DNA of 64,000 bases, taken from positions 66,692,871-66,756,870 of the forward strand of contig NC_057918.1 of assembly GCF_018873765.1 (NCBI RefSeq), read 5' to 3'. Of the stretch, positions 1 through 11,900 are shown in pieces. Positions within the stretch are counted from its first letter, which is position 1. Every line of letters starts with the position of its first letter. The translations under genes were made by a program, and so were the position numbers. The notes under the pieces were generated by a model, which saw only the letters and a program-made list of their open reading frames with translations, did not search any database and was not told where the DNA came from. The DNA comes from Telopea speciosissima. Taxonomy: Eukaryota > Streptophyta > Magnoliopsida > Proteales > Proteaceae.

Positions 1-1172
1 ATCAATAATCATAAAGCTAAGAAATAAAATAAGGGTAAGAGATTAAAGTGATGAAAACGATGATTGCAGCTAACCAAAAGAAAGAATTGACAGCTGTCCT
101 ACACAAGGAGTAAAATCAAGGGGGAAAAAAACTCACTGTAAAGGCTATGAAAAAAAACCATGATGAAAAACTAAAAAACTACTGAAAAGCATGACATATA
201 GTGTTTCACATGAAGCCCAACCAAAAACCCATGTAACTGTGCACACCAACGCCACTTTACTAGGGCTAGCAGTGACACATGCTCAGTAAGAGGATTAAAA
301 ATCATAGAAATACTGGAATTGAATGAGACAAAAACTAAATAAAAGCAGAGTTACTTGTCTCCAACTTTTGTGAAGGGGGAATGAGGGTTGGAGTGGCTTA
401 GACTCAAGCTTTGATGGGCTCAAGACGAAATTAATGCAACAGATCCGCAACTCAAGCTCCAAATAATGTTCTAATGCACAATTATACATATCACTTTCGT
501 GTCTAATCGTTGAAATCCCCCTAAAACGTACAAGGGATCACCAATTTATAGTCTTAGGGTTCCAAAACCATGCAAGGCATGTGTTCCTAGTTTCTATTCT
601 CGAGGGATCTTCTTTCTTTAAAAGGTGGGATCTATATTGGCTTTGGATGGAAGGAGATCAGTTCCACCCACCAAAGGAAGGTTTCTAGGGTCTTTTTGGA
701 TGTCATTTAGGTCCGAAAATATGTTTAGGGGAAAACTAAAGTTGCAAGGCACGAAGCCAAATCAAATGCTGAACCAAATTAACACAATCTTTGAAATGTC
801 GCCAAAATGACACTATGCACACTGAACAACATAGAGTGGAGCCATTTCATGTGCAAATGTCGTCATTCCAAATGCAAGTGGCGCCATTTCATGTGCAACT
901 GATGTCATTTTATGCCAGTATGAATATGGTCCAAAACAACACCACAGGAGAGGGTTTTAGCCGGGGTCAGACCTTAATCTGGCTATGGTCTTAGTCTCTA
1001 GGGATAGTCTAGGTCTTTCTAAACATGTCAAAACAAAACACTGCCCAAGGCAAGAAGAAACACCATTGAGTATAACCAGAGGATTATTCACATTTTAAAA
1101 AGATTTCGAACTCTTCATCTTCCAGACCACTCTGGGGTGATAAAATAAGATGTCTATACATATATTATTAAA
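1..1172. other. Non-coding head of unit 1 with short degenerate repeats
   Basis: No convincing gene is seen. From about 838 to 925 a short degenerate repeat of roughly 22 bp recurs, with ccatttcatgtgcaa at 842 and again near 884. It gives an open frame with PFHVQ-like repeats that is mostly retained in the other two units (30537-30758 and 62468-62650). The stretch could be the non-coding or gag part of an old LTR element, but nothing diagnostic is visible. Confidence 0.4.
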
Positions 1173-1269
1173 GGGAAAGCGATAATTTATCTGGTCATGT
1201 GGCGCCTGCACCAATGCGAAGGCCAACGAAAATGGAAGAGCCACATGACCAGGTAGCGTTCTTTTTCCA
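1173..1269. mobile_element. Foldback MITE, internally deleted copy
   Basis: The two arms are inverted repeats meeting at ctggtcatgtggc and gccacatgaccag, with outer ends gggaaagcgataat and tagcgttctttttcc. The units 2 and 3 copies (30963-31140, 62850-63022) are about 80 bp longer in the loop, so this copy has a private internal deletion. The superfamily is not clear. The outer motif resembles that of the repeat at 13786-14275. Confidence 0.6.
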
Positions 1270-1806
1270 ATTATCAAATAATTATAAAGATTAATCCGTT
1301 TGTAATTGAAGTGGTCACAAGAGAAGTTGTAAGTTGTAACTGGTCTTTTATTGCCATTTAAACATATGTTGTCGATGGATAATATCTGGGGCCATTTATG
1401 TAATTTAATATTGTCATTCATAGATCAAGAATTTGTTTTATTCCATCTTAGGGGTAATTTAGTAATATTAATTTAACATCTTTGCAGAGTCAATTCATCA
1501 TGTCTGAGGACGATGGCTATAATATTTCTTCTTCCTTGCTATCCCTCTCTGTCCGATCCATCTAGTTTGGTAGCACTAGCATCTCTGGAGACTTCCTCAA
1601 GAGACTGCCAATGGATTTGTTTCGTCTTCCACGACACCAGCTTTACTCCTCAATATTTATAATATGACACAAGCCTCCATTGTTCAGAACTAGTTCGCAT
1701 TTTCTAGTGTCATTTACGGAACCAATCAATCAAGAGAAACTAAAATCCATGTGGAATGCCCAAATTCATTGAAACTATTTCTATATTGACTGTATGCACA
1801 AAAATA

Positions 1807-2003
1807 GTTCGCGTTTCCGTGCTTGCTAATTTTTTTTAGGCTTTTTTTCTATGTTGCTGGCCAAGTCCTCTTGTTGATGGCATAACCAAAGGTGGGAGGT
1901 TTTTGGCTTTCAGTTCTTGAGCTTGTATTGTCAGTTGATTAGTCTTCTTTTTTACTGTAATTTTTTTTATTCTTTAATACAAATGATCTTCTAGCGAAAA
2001 AAA
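1807..2003 (+). mobile_element. 5'-truncated LINE tail with 19-bp target-site duplication
   Basis: The sequence ends in a T-rich 3' UTR of the plant LINE type (ctttaatacaaatgatc, then tctagcg and a short A run). It is flanked by gactgtatgcacaaaaata at 1788-1806 and gattgtatgcacaaaaata at 2004-2022, 18 of 19 bases equal. This is a classic target-primed insertion that was very strongly 5'-truncated. It is present at the same site in all three units, so it predates the array. Confidence 0.85.
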
Positions 2004-2022
2004 GATTGTATGCACAAAAATA

Positions 2023-3297
2023 AGCATCTTAAACCGTCAAAGCAATATTATTCAGTTTTCTCCAACCCATTTGGAAGTTTGATACACCTATGGGACCTAC
2101 CCGGATCAGACCATGATGTTGTTGAGAAGCATGAAGATAAGATTCACAAAGAAACTTACAAATCCAACATCATGACGAATCCATTGAAAATAAAAAGGTT
2201 CCAACTTCCAATCCCGATTCCCGACCCAAGAAGTGGAAGCGCAATTTTTCTACCCTACTATATCCTTTCCTTTTAGAACCATTGAAGGTATCGGAACCCC
2301 ATCTTCCCACCTCCTTGGTTGTGATGGAGTTGATTGGTAGCACCGTTGAGCTTTTGGTGGACTCAAAACAGTAGTTCAATGTAGTCTGGTGATGTTATTA
2401 TGTTGTAAAATGTGAATTAATAAGATTATTTTAATGATAAATGGCTTAGAGGACCGAACGTGAATTCTAAGAACTGGTTATGAGTTAGTTTGACCCTTAG
2501 ACTAGTTTGGACCCTCCTGATGGTCCACGTACGACACAGTGTTGGATCTGATAGATAGGCAGTTTGGGTGAAACATTGAATTCACGTATGTGATTTTTAA
2601 GACATCTTCTAGTTAGAATTTGAGGATGTCCAAAACATGAGAAATAAAGGTAATTGAATTACCCTTCTAGCGAATAAAAAAAGAATCAGGACAATTAGAG
2701 TTTGAACAAGAGAGATATGAGAATTGAGTAGGCAAAGGTCAGTAGACCTATCACAACCCAAACCCAGAAGGTCTAAGATTTGTGATTCCTTGAAACAATA
2801 TCTCATAGATTTCATAAAAAAAAAATATAAACCTTCCATGAATAAATCCTCATAATCAAAATTCTATATTCCACTGTCCAGTACTGGAAACCTTAAATAA
2901 ATTAAAACATCATATTTTAACATCTGTACGTCTAGTGGCTACTGAAAAACCTTAAAATCAAATCAAGTCCATTAAACCATTTCAAACCAAATTTTAAAGT
3001 CTCTAATGTCCAACAGTGATAAAAGAACTTCAATGAAAGCCACCACCCGTCGATTAGCTGTCCTCCACCAGTCTTTCCAAAATGCCAATTAATTACTTGT
3101 ACTGATCTGAAAGAGTAGAAGGGTGAGCTATACAGTCCAACAAGTAGGAACCAAGAACAACCACAAATACTTAGGCATGCATAAAAAAATTCATCCATAT
3201 GCGAAAACATTCATAATTAAAAGATTGGATAAACTTACATAAATCAGGACATCAGTAAACATGTATACTTTCCATGAAAACATATTTCCATTTATAT
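2023..3297. other. Non-coding stretch, unit 1
   Basis: No gene is recognised and all open frames are short. Around 2380 unit 1 lacks about 190 bp that are present in unit 2 (32326-32510) and partly in unit 3 (63847 onward), so this is a deletion private to unit 1. Confidence 0.5.
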
Positions 3298-3452
3298 TGC
3301 CAAGCTGCCTGGTAGGACCGTGCTGTTTAGACACGGTGCTACGTGCAATGACCGCTTTATCCCCACTCGGGCAAGGCATTTGGGCAGAGGTAAGGCAGAC
3401 ATTGCGCTCAACACCATGTTTGGGTAGCACGGTCCTATCGGGCAGCTCGGCA
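3298..3452. mobile_element. Foldback MITE private to unit 1
   Basis: The ends are inverted repeats of about 27 bp. The left end reads tgccaagctgcctggtagga and the right end, inverted, reads tgccgagctgcccgatagga, both running on into ccgtgct. The middle (accgctttatccc, gaggtaaggc) resembles the foldback elements at 8109-8256 and 17129-17291. Unit 2 at about 33440-33465 has no such sequence. No unambiguous target-site duplication was found. Confidence 0.7.
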
Positions 3453-4488
3453 GTAGAGGATCCAAATTCGAAAACATTGGGACAAGCTCCCATGTACGCA
3501 AAAATAGGGGTGAGTACACTCCGTTGATCAAATGGCATCAATCCATCAGCCACATCACACTAGTTGACATGTAGCTCCCTAGGCGGCGGTCTAAATCACA
3601 TCCCGGTTACTCACACAGGGCATCCAGATGGCTAGGCCAAACATCTCACGGCTAAGAGAGGAACATATAACAGTCATGGTGTGCCTCATCCAACAACGAA
3701 CCCCCTACGGGAAAGGGTTGTAGACATGTCCAAAACATAAAACCATAAAATCTTTTGTCCTTTCATTCCTTTCATCCATTTTCACATAACACATGAGCAG
3801 TCATAAACATTCAAAGGAAAATCAACATTTAGTCTAAAAACATCATCAGTTAAACATGTGCATGTGCTTTCAAAATCATCAAAACAGTACACAGAAAAAC
3901 ATATACATAGGTGGTTAATGCCAAGTCCCACAAACCTCGATATTGTTCTAAATAGTGATTCATTTACCACCCAAGGTGCTACAACCTCAGATATCTATGT
4001 ACATATACATGTATCCACTATTATTACATTAACTAATAGATTCATATATAATCAAATACACTTCACCCCTCTAGAAGTCCTTTTATATTCTTCCGGCAAA
4101 ATTTTGTCAAAATCTGCGCGGCAAATGGAATTAATATAGAAGTATCTCTTTCGGCATTAGAAAGGTTTCTAATTTTTTTATAATATCATTAGACCTATAT
4201 GTGAACAATACCTAAAAATTTTAGCTTCAAATTTTAAGTTATTGTTATCGAAATATAGCCCAAAAGTTTAAAACAAAGATTCTGCCAAAATCTGCGCACT
4301 AAAACCATTAAATATAAAACAAATAGTTCTCAAATTCAAAATAACTCAAATATTATTATAATGAAACTAGTCACATAAAACTAATATCCCTAAAATATTG
4401 AGACTCAAAATCAACTTCTAGGTTGGGTATCCAATCCCTTAAAGTACAATGTCCAGTCACTCTATTTTTATACACAATGGTAAGATGA
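3453..4488. other. Non-coding stretch, unit 1
   Basis: No gene is recognised. Around 3540-3615 unit 1 keeps about 75 bp missing from unit 2 (near 33527). The missing piece lies between two ggcatc motifs, as expected for a microhomology deletion in unit 2. Confidence 0.45.
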
Positions 4489-4930
4489 TATTAGAATGGG
4501 TTTTTTACAATTACCACCCCCAAAATCTTTTATATTTACTAGTACCCCTTCAAAAATTTTGAAACAACTGTTACCCTCTCCTGTTGAATACTAATAATTA
4601 ACTGGCCCCCATCGTTATAGACCCATAACGGAGGGGGTTAGTCGTGAAAATGTACCGTCGTCACGGATTTTTTAAGACCAAAATGCCCTTTTGGAGTGGT
4701 AATTGTAAAAAACTCCCATCCCATCACCTTCGCTTCTCCTCCTCCTCCTCCTTCTTCTTCTTCATCCTCAGCAACCCCAACCATCTGATTCCAGAGATAG
4801 AATTTAGAATTGCCGATTGCCAAAATGATCAAAGATGACGAAAGTAGATTTAAAAAAAAAAAAAAAAATCTTTCTTCTATTTAAATTTCAAGGAACAAAG
4901 AGACAAAAATATTCGGTTTGTTGGATAGTC

Positions 4931-4938
4931 TATATAAA
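4931..4938 (+). promoter_or_regulatory. TATA box of the captured OVATE gene
   Basis: The sequence tatataaa lies 54 bp upstream of the first ATG of the OVATE reading frame (4992), a normal spacing for a plant core promoter with a short leader. It lies inside the Mutator-like element but inward of its TIR, so the element seems to have captured promoter as well as coding sequence. Confidence 0.5.
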
Positions 4939-4991
4939 CAAAGCGCGCAATCTCCGTTCAAAGCTGTGTGTGTCTCTCTGCAATCACTCTA

Positions 4992-5744
4992 ATGATGGGT
5001 GGATTCAAACTACGACTCTCTCGCATGTTCCGTGCTTCATTTGGGTCGTGTCGATCACGCAGCGTAGCCATTTTCATCTCTCAAATCCGCCATGAATCAT
5101 CTGCAGAGGATGGTTTCGCAACAATGGAGAAGTTACAGAGTCCAGAATTGATGGAACAAAGCCCATGCTTCGGCTTTTATGATGCTAAAGGAAGAACTTG
5201 TCCCCTTGCATCACCCATTTCGCCATTAAATTCATATTACAAGCTTGAGGAATTTGAATAAAAAATGGGAAAAATTAAGTCAAAGGAAACGAAGCAGAAG
5301 AATAATCAGAGATCTATGAACAACAAATCAAGATTTCATTTTGATTCTTCATCAGGAGAAAATGATAGTGGGTGGTTCAGTACTGAACAATCTGGAGACG
5401 AGACAGAAAAGATTTTATCTTCAAAGAGTTTATCTTCTGATTCTTCTGAGATTTACCGCCGGAAAGCAGCTGAAGTTCGCCGGAGAAGGAATTCTGAAAT
5501 GAGTCATGGCCCGTTTGATTCAGGGGGCAAATTACAAGAAAGGATCGCTGTGGTGAAGCGGCCTAGTGATCCGTATAATGATTTCAGGACATCAATGGTG
5601 GAAATGATTGTAGAGAAGGAGTTATTTGCAGAAGAGGATCTGGAGAAGCTTTTACAGTGTTTTCTGTGTTTGAATTCCTCTCATTATCATAAAGTTATTA
5701 TTGAGGTATTTAAGGAAGTATGGGATACTCTGTTCTCTAATTGA
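4992..5744 (+). pseudogene. OVATE family protein gene, intronless, with one in-frame stop
   Basis: OVATE family proteins are plant nuclear transcriptional repressors that act with homeodomain partners in organ shape and secondary growth. This frame would encode about 250 residues, a usual length for the family. The N-terminus has the conserved KLRLSRMFRASFGSCRSR motif. The C-terminus (95-157 of the 3' half, at 5547-5735) has the OVATE domain, with VVKRPSDPYNDFRTSM, EMIVEKELF, LEKLLQCFLCLNS and EVFKEVWDTLF. A single TAA at 5259-5261 (codon 90) divides the frame. The next ATG, 5265, opens an intact 159-residue frame holding the whole OVATE domain. No other lesion is visible, so the stop is recent, polymorphic or an error. 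The gene sits wholly inside the Mutator-like element. A truncated OVATE-domain protein could be made by reinitiation, but this is inference. Confidence 0.82.
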
Positions 5745-6210
5745 TCTTGAAGAATCTGACAGTGTCGATCTGCTTGATCTTTAGAAACTAGAAAAGTTGT
5801 AATTTGCTTCTATTGGTGCTCACTCTGCAATTCTGTCTAATTGGGTTCTCTTTTTCTTTTTCTTTTTTTCCTATTTTTTGCTTTTTTGAATCTAAGATCA
5901 AAGATGAATTGCAGATGATGAAGAAGAAGAACAAGGAGAAGAAGAAGGAGAAGGAGGAGGAGGAGGAGAAGGGACGGTGATGGGGTGGGGGTTTTTTACA
6001 ATTATCACCCCAAAAGGGCATTTTGGTCCTAAAAAATTCGTGACAACACATTTTCACGACTAACCCCCTCCATTACTGGTCTATAACGGTGGGGCCAGTT
6101 AATTATTAGTATGCAACAGGGGAGGGTAACAATTGTTTCAAAGTTTTGAGGGGGATAATAATAAATATGAAAGATTTTGGGGTGGTAATTGTAAAAAACC
6201 CTATTAGAAT

Positions 6211-8108
6211 CTATACTTTCCAATTTAAATATATACAGAATTTTTTTATGACATAATATAAATTAAAAAATGATCATACAATCTAAAAATAACATTAAAA
6301 TTCTTTGTGTAAGTTCAATTATAATTTTCCCAAAAGTGGATTCTAGTCTGTGATCCCAATACACTAGTCGGAGTTCCAATATTTTTCTACCCTATCAATC
6401 AAAGGATTTTTTAGCCAAACTTTTACAGAGACATTACTCGATATGTTAAACACGATATGTAAAAATTTCACATCTAAATTCAAAGTATACATGGAGGTAC
6501 AATCAATATCCCATGATCGGGACAGAATCTGTCCACAAGACAAAAAAACCAAACCCTAACTTCTCTCCCTTGTACGATCAATCTTATTTAACAACATATC
6601 TACTGTAATATAATCTTAGACTTAGGATGGAAGTTCTAACCTGAGGTATGCTCGATAATCCTCATATCCAACATGGCCAATATCAAAAGACCAATACCTG
6701 GTTGGTTCAAGCCTAACCATTCCCATTTAAATCCTTCAACCTGAACCAATCACATTGAAACCAAAATCCAATTGAAACTTGGTTGGACACTCTTGTATGT
6801 ACCATACATACACCAACTGGCAGGCATCAAGTTCCCCACACACATGCACCTCAAGTTATAATTTAATCATCTCTACCTTAGTGTGTACCACTATCAGGCT
6901 TTCTATAAAATTTGGGGTATTATATATAAGACCAAATCCTGAAAACAGGATCCAGTGGACTGGATGTTACAGACAGAACTCACAGAGAGTAACCGGATGC
7001 GACCAGATCTAACAACCGGACTAACTTGAAGAAGAAGAAGAAGAAGAGAGATTTGCTAGTAAAGAAGGCTTGGGATTTGGTCATTTGGGTTCACAATGAA
7101 TGGAATACAGAGTTTGGATCGAAAGCAAGCCTAAGGGGAAAGATTTGGGGTCACCCAAGAGGTAGGACTCAATCCACCTCAAGATTCTTTTAGTTTTAAT
7201 ATGGTTTTGATGTTCATGAGAAGTACTATAAATGTATAATGATAGCTTAGTGTAGTTTTGGGTGAAAGCAGTGGAACCGGTCGATCGATTGCTCTCAGAT
7301 GAATAGGGGTCGACCCATACTTCGTCCAGTTGACCAAAAAGGGAGATTTTTTTGTATTAATGAGTGAACATTGTGGGGATATTGCCTACTAAGCTAGGGC
7401 CTTTAATGAAAGGGTCTAATGTATTCAAATCTTTGTGTAGGGATTTATTTGATCGTGTGACTTTGGAGGCTTGGAAACTATGATTGTCAAGAACAGTAGA
7501 GACACATTGTGAGTGGAATTTTATCATATTTCCATTTCTTTCACAGTACTTCATGTTTTAGTATGTTATGCATGTCTTGAGATTGAAATCATCGCCTTGA
7601 TTAAGGGTTGTGAATTTACATTCTTACCCTCTAAATAACTGACACTTTGTACTTGAGTGACAAGAAAAATATAGTTTCAAATTTTAGTTGTAACCTTCTT
7701 GGTTACAAACAGACAAACCCTTTATTTAATTATAATTGCATCAAATATTCTTTAGAGAACACAATGATATACCACTATCCAATTAAATATCTGAATAAAC
7801 GAATACAGAGTGGATCAAATCCAATTTTAAAATATCAATTTACATAACTATGATATAGAATATAGACATAGTGGCTTATTAGGTTAGGATGGATTGGAGA
7901 AAACTTTATTTCCCTTTATGACATTGCTATGTTAATGGTTTCTATTTTCTACAAATGGGCTTTAAATCTGAGGCTAGAGAGGATCTCAGACTGACTTTAG
8001 GAAGGATGATGTTTTAAACTTTTTTTTTTTTTAATTAACTTAATTTTGATTCGCATAAACAAAGTATAGCCAAATTATACTTTAAAAAGCCTAAGTGGGT
8101 TGGCCTTC
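6211..8108. other. Non-coding stretch between the Mutator-like element and the NLR 3' flank
   Basis: No gene is recognised. Around 7020-7040 a (gaa)n tract stands where unit 2 has a longer segment with a (ga)n run (35170-35370). At about 7875 lies the unoccupied site of the truncated LINE found in unit 2. The sequence acaaagtatagcc at 8058 is the unoccupied site of the unit 2 solo LTR. Confidence 0.5.
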
Positions 8109-8256
8109 GACTCCTCTACTTCCGCCTGCCTCTATTGTCGTGTGCGCCTCACATACAAGCAAGGCGGAATGTACCGCCTTACCCCTGCCCCAGCAAAGGT
8201 AAGGTGGTACTTTCCTCTGCGCACAATAGTACCGAGCAGGCAAAAGTAGAGGAGTC
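8109..8256. mobile_element. Foldback MITE downstream of the NLR
   Basis: The ends are inverted repeats (gactcctctacttccgcctg at the left, caggcaaaagtagaggagtc at the right) around an interior that is itself partly palindromic (gtaccgccttacccc, gtaaggtggtac). The same element lies at 39644-39791 in unit 2, and a diverged relative is at 17129-17291. No target-site duplication was resolved. Confidence 0.7.
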
Positions 8257-8906
8257 GGATCTGAGGTTAAGTACCTTCCCAATAGTTTGTAAATATACTT
8301 ATTTTGTTATATAATATTTGTACATCTCTAATGTTTTGAAAAATAAACTTTAATTTCAATATTTAAAAAAAAAATAAAATCATAATCAATATCTTGATCA
8401 TATTATTCATCAATTTCGTCGTACTTTTGGTATTCTTCTAAAATTTTGTCCAGTCTTTTTATGGCAAAAGTGTTTTTTTTTATAACTCTGCAGCTCTCTC
8501 CAGTGCCACCGTTCACCTGTGATCCTCACATTGTCCATATTCCTTTTTTGTTTTTTATTTGGTTTTATGAGTTGGTTCCAGGCTTTCAGCTATTAAAAAA
8601 CTGGAGAAGATGCCCAATAAAGAGGAAGTAAGATATTAATGAATTATTTATGGTTTAACATAAGAAAAATTCAAAAGAGCAAAAAATATAAATAAATAAA
8701 TAAATTAGAAAACCTCACCTGAAGCAAAACAAAAACAGATAACTCCAATTAATCGCCCAACTTTCCAACTGAGGTACCGTAGTTAATGTATTAAAAACCT
8801 GAAGCAAACAAAACGAAACACCAATAATATAATATGATTAATCCATCTAATCTTAAATAAAGTCAATAGATTAGATTAGTAGACCTTACTTACCATTTCA
8901 ACGTCA
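8257..8906. other. 3' flank and probable 3' UTR of the NLR, unit 1
   Basis: The stretch is non-coding, lies just downstream of the minus-strand NLR, and is conserved with 40372-41000. A diverged copy is split across 18590-18709 and 24641-25300. The sequence ataatcaatatctt at 8382-8395 is the paralogous unoccupied version of the target site used by the large LINE, near-identical to ataatcaatatatt there. Confidence 0.6.
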
Positions 8907-11900
8907 TCAACTTATCATCCTCACATATATTAAATTGGTGAGGTGCTTAAGTTGATCTCGGAGATTCTTGTGGTGAGGCCATCCGTAAAGAAATAGTTTT
9001 CGAAGGGAGACAAGGCGTTGGAGATCCTCTTCTCCTTTTATGTAATCCAGCTGCTGCAGCCCCTCCTCCTCCTTCTCTGAAAAATCACCAATTTCTAAAA
9101 TCTCAAGCATGGTGAGCCGGTGCAACCCCTCTGGTACTGACTTCAATTCCTTAAAGCCAGTCAAATGCAACTGTCGAAGAGAAGTCATTCCCCTTAAGTC
9201 TGGCAAAGACTTTAATAGTGGACAACTAACTATTACCAATCTTTTAAGAGAGGGAAAATCTAGGGGTGTGGGCAGGGGAGATGATCCCTCCAGCTCTTCT
9301 TGTCCTCCTTGACTACTTGGAAAAATTGTTTCAAGCTTGTAGCATGCACAGAACTCCATGTTCTCAAGAACATGTGCATTGTTTTGTAGCAACCTCTCTG
9401 GAACCGACTTCAGTTCTCTACAGGATTTAATTTCAAGATCCTTGACAGAAGAGATAAGGTTGCTTGACAATGACCTTATAAGTGCCATTTCATTTGTATC
9501 CAAAAACCGCAAGGTTTTGAGGGAAGGGAATCGACTTGGCATGATTTTCAGCTCAGGGCATGAGTAGAGCCACAATTTCTCAAGAGATGGAAATGAAGGC
9601 AACACTTCCAACCACTCAACCAAATTTAACATTTCAGATAGCTTTAGCTCCTTAAGCGATGGAAATGCAACCGTCCCTGAAGAAGAAGAAGATGATGCTC
9701 CAGCACTACTACTACTACTACAACTGTTGTTGTTGTTGTTGTTGCTGCCATAATAGAATTCTCGACCAATACATTTCACCTTTTCCATTCCCTCTAATAC
9801 AAGATCCCTAAGAAAGGGTAGCTCCCCAAGCATGGGTGGGATATGTTCCAATCCATGGCAATTTTCTAGTTTGAGCTCAATCAAATTTTTGTATGCTGTC
9901 AAACCAGTAGTACTTGCAGCTGCTGCCATCCATGTAGGGTATTTTGTACCGCCAAAGTTTTGGATCCAAAAACTTTTCAAGTTTGGATGAGGTTTTAGGC
10001 CTTCTAACACATCATCATCCATTTTGTTGCCATTGTCACGTCTACTTTCAGTACCCCACCATAATCGTAGAGAACGAATACCATGCTTCCCACACAAATC
10101 TGCCTCCCTGGCTTCCTCTATGATTACAATATCCTCCAGACCACTTATGGTTAGTTCTCCTCTGAGATTATTCAAGCACTTGAGCTGTTTAAGACTGCGT
10201 CCTCCATCTTTGCCTACAATAAATCTTGTTATTGTTTGAAGATTAGTCAATCTCCCCATCTCAACTGGCATCTCAAACCATCTGCCCTCAAATTCCAAAT
10301 GTCTCAGGCTAACCATCTTTCTCATTTCCTTGGGAAGCTCTCGGAGTATATAGCAACTGTTGAGTTTTAACGTCTGTAAATTGTAGAGGCTAGTGATAGA
10401 CTCCGGCAACACTTCAATCAGATTATCTGAGAGGTCAAGGTACCTTAAATGTTTCAATTTTCTTATTGAAGGTGGCACCTCCTTCACCCAACAACTTGAT
10501 ACATCCAACACACGCAAGCTCTGGAAGTTCATCAAAATATCAATATTTGAGACAGAGTATTTACTTTTCCATCCCAAAGACTTCTTTTGGAGAAATATTA
10601 ATGTTGTCCGCAATTTCTTTGCCTTTTCCAAGTCTTTTGGAATTTCAATTAATGTGTCCTCATGATCTGAAAAAAGTGACAAACCACGAACTTCATCAGA
10701 AATATTTTCCACATTATTGGGCTTCATGGTGGAATATTCAAGCTTTCCGACAACTTGTGCAAGATCATGTATAAGATCATGCATCTTGCATCTCTTTATA
10801 TCTCCGTATTTGTCCTTCTCCACATCTTGAAAGAAAGAATTCAATAATAAGCTATTGAAATATTCATTGCCGACATCCTCCATTTGTTTGCTTCCAAGGA
10901 ATCCCTCAGCCATCCATAATTGTGTCAACATTTTTATATCAAATTCATAATCCTTGGGGAATACTGAACAATACGCAAAACAACATTTCAAATATGACGG
11001 CAGATGATCGTAACTCAACTTTATAATCCCCATCATTCTTCTACTATTATCTTCTGGTAAATTCCAAAATTCACCTTGTTCCACAGACAACCATTCACCT
11101 TCTTCCATTTTGTAGTGCATTAAGCTTCCTACGACCTTCACTGCTAAAGGCACTCCTCCACACTTTTTTACAATTCTCCCTCCAATTTCCACCAGGTTTG
11201 GGGTTTCTTGTGGCCCTCCATTTCTAAATGCTCTTTGATGAAACAAAGACCAACATTCTTTTTCTGATAATATTCCCAAATAATGAGTGTGATTTGGAGT
11301 CATCATCCTTGCAACATTATTGCTACGTGTAGTCACAATAATCTTGCTACCTGCACTGCCAGATTTTAAGTGCTTTATCAAGTTATCCCATTTTTCACCA
11401 TCGTCGCTCCAAACATCATCTAGTACTAGTAAAAACCGTTTACCCACCAACTTCTCTTGGAGCTTACGTGCTGTGAGATCTAAGTTTGATACATCAAATT
11501 TAGTTCCATCAGCAACAGCTGATTCTGTGATTTCTTTTAAAAGTCTGGGGACTTCAAATGGTTCAGAAACACATACCCACATTCTTAAATCAAAATGGTC
11601 CTTCGTCAATGGATCATTGAAGACCAATTGAGCGAGAGTGGTCTTCCCAAGTCCCCCCATTCCTGCAATGGGGAAGACCGAAATGATTTGATCAGTGCAA
11701 GTTTTAACCAGCATATCCACTAATACTGATTTGTCATCTGCCCTTCCAACCACTTCCGAATCATCTATAACAGAGGTGGTTTGCCTGTCCTCTGTTTTGT
11801 TCTTCATCATGGATGATGTGGAATGAGCTGATGATGAGTCCTCCGGTCGTACTCTAAGGTTGAAGTCATTTGCATCCTTTCTGATTCCATCTAACACTTC

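Larger units (their letters stand above)
4498..6201. mobile_element. Mutator-like element carrying an OVATE gene (Pack-MULE)
   Basis: This 1704-bp element is bounded by a perfect 9-bp target-site duplication, tattagaat at 4489-4497 and 6202-6210. Its terminal inverted repeats are roughly 270 bp long: the left starts gggttttttacaattaccac and the right ends with the inverse, aattgtaaaaaaccc at 6201. The arms run inward through the palindromic segment cataacggaggg / tataacggtgggg to mirrored cctcctcctcc and ggaggaggagg tracts. Long TIRs and a 9-bp duplication are the signature of the Mutator superfamily. There is no transposase; the interior is a host gene of the OVATE family with a TATA box. 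Unit 2 has the unoccupied site at about 34405-34420, so the insertion happened after the unit duplicated. Confidence 0.9.

Noticed and set aside
1500-1680. Short frame starting MSEDDG as a gene
   Set aside because: It contains stops in unit 1 and shifts frame in unit 2, with no recognised domain.
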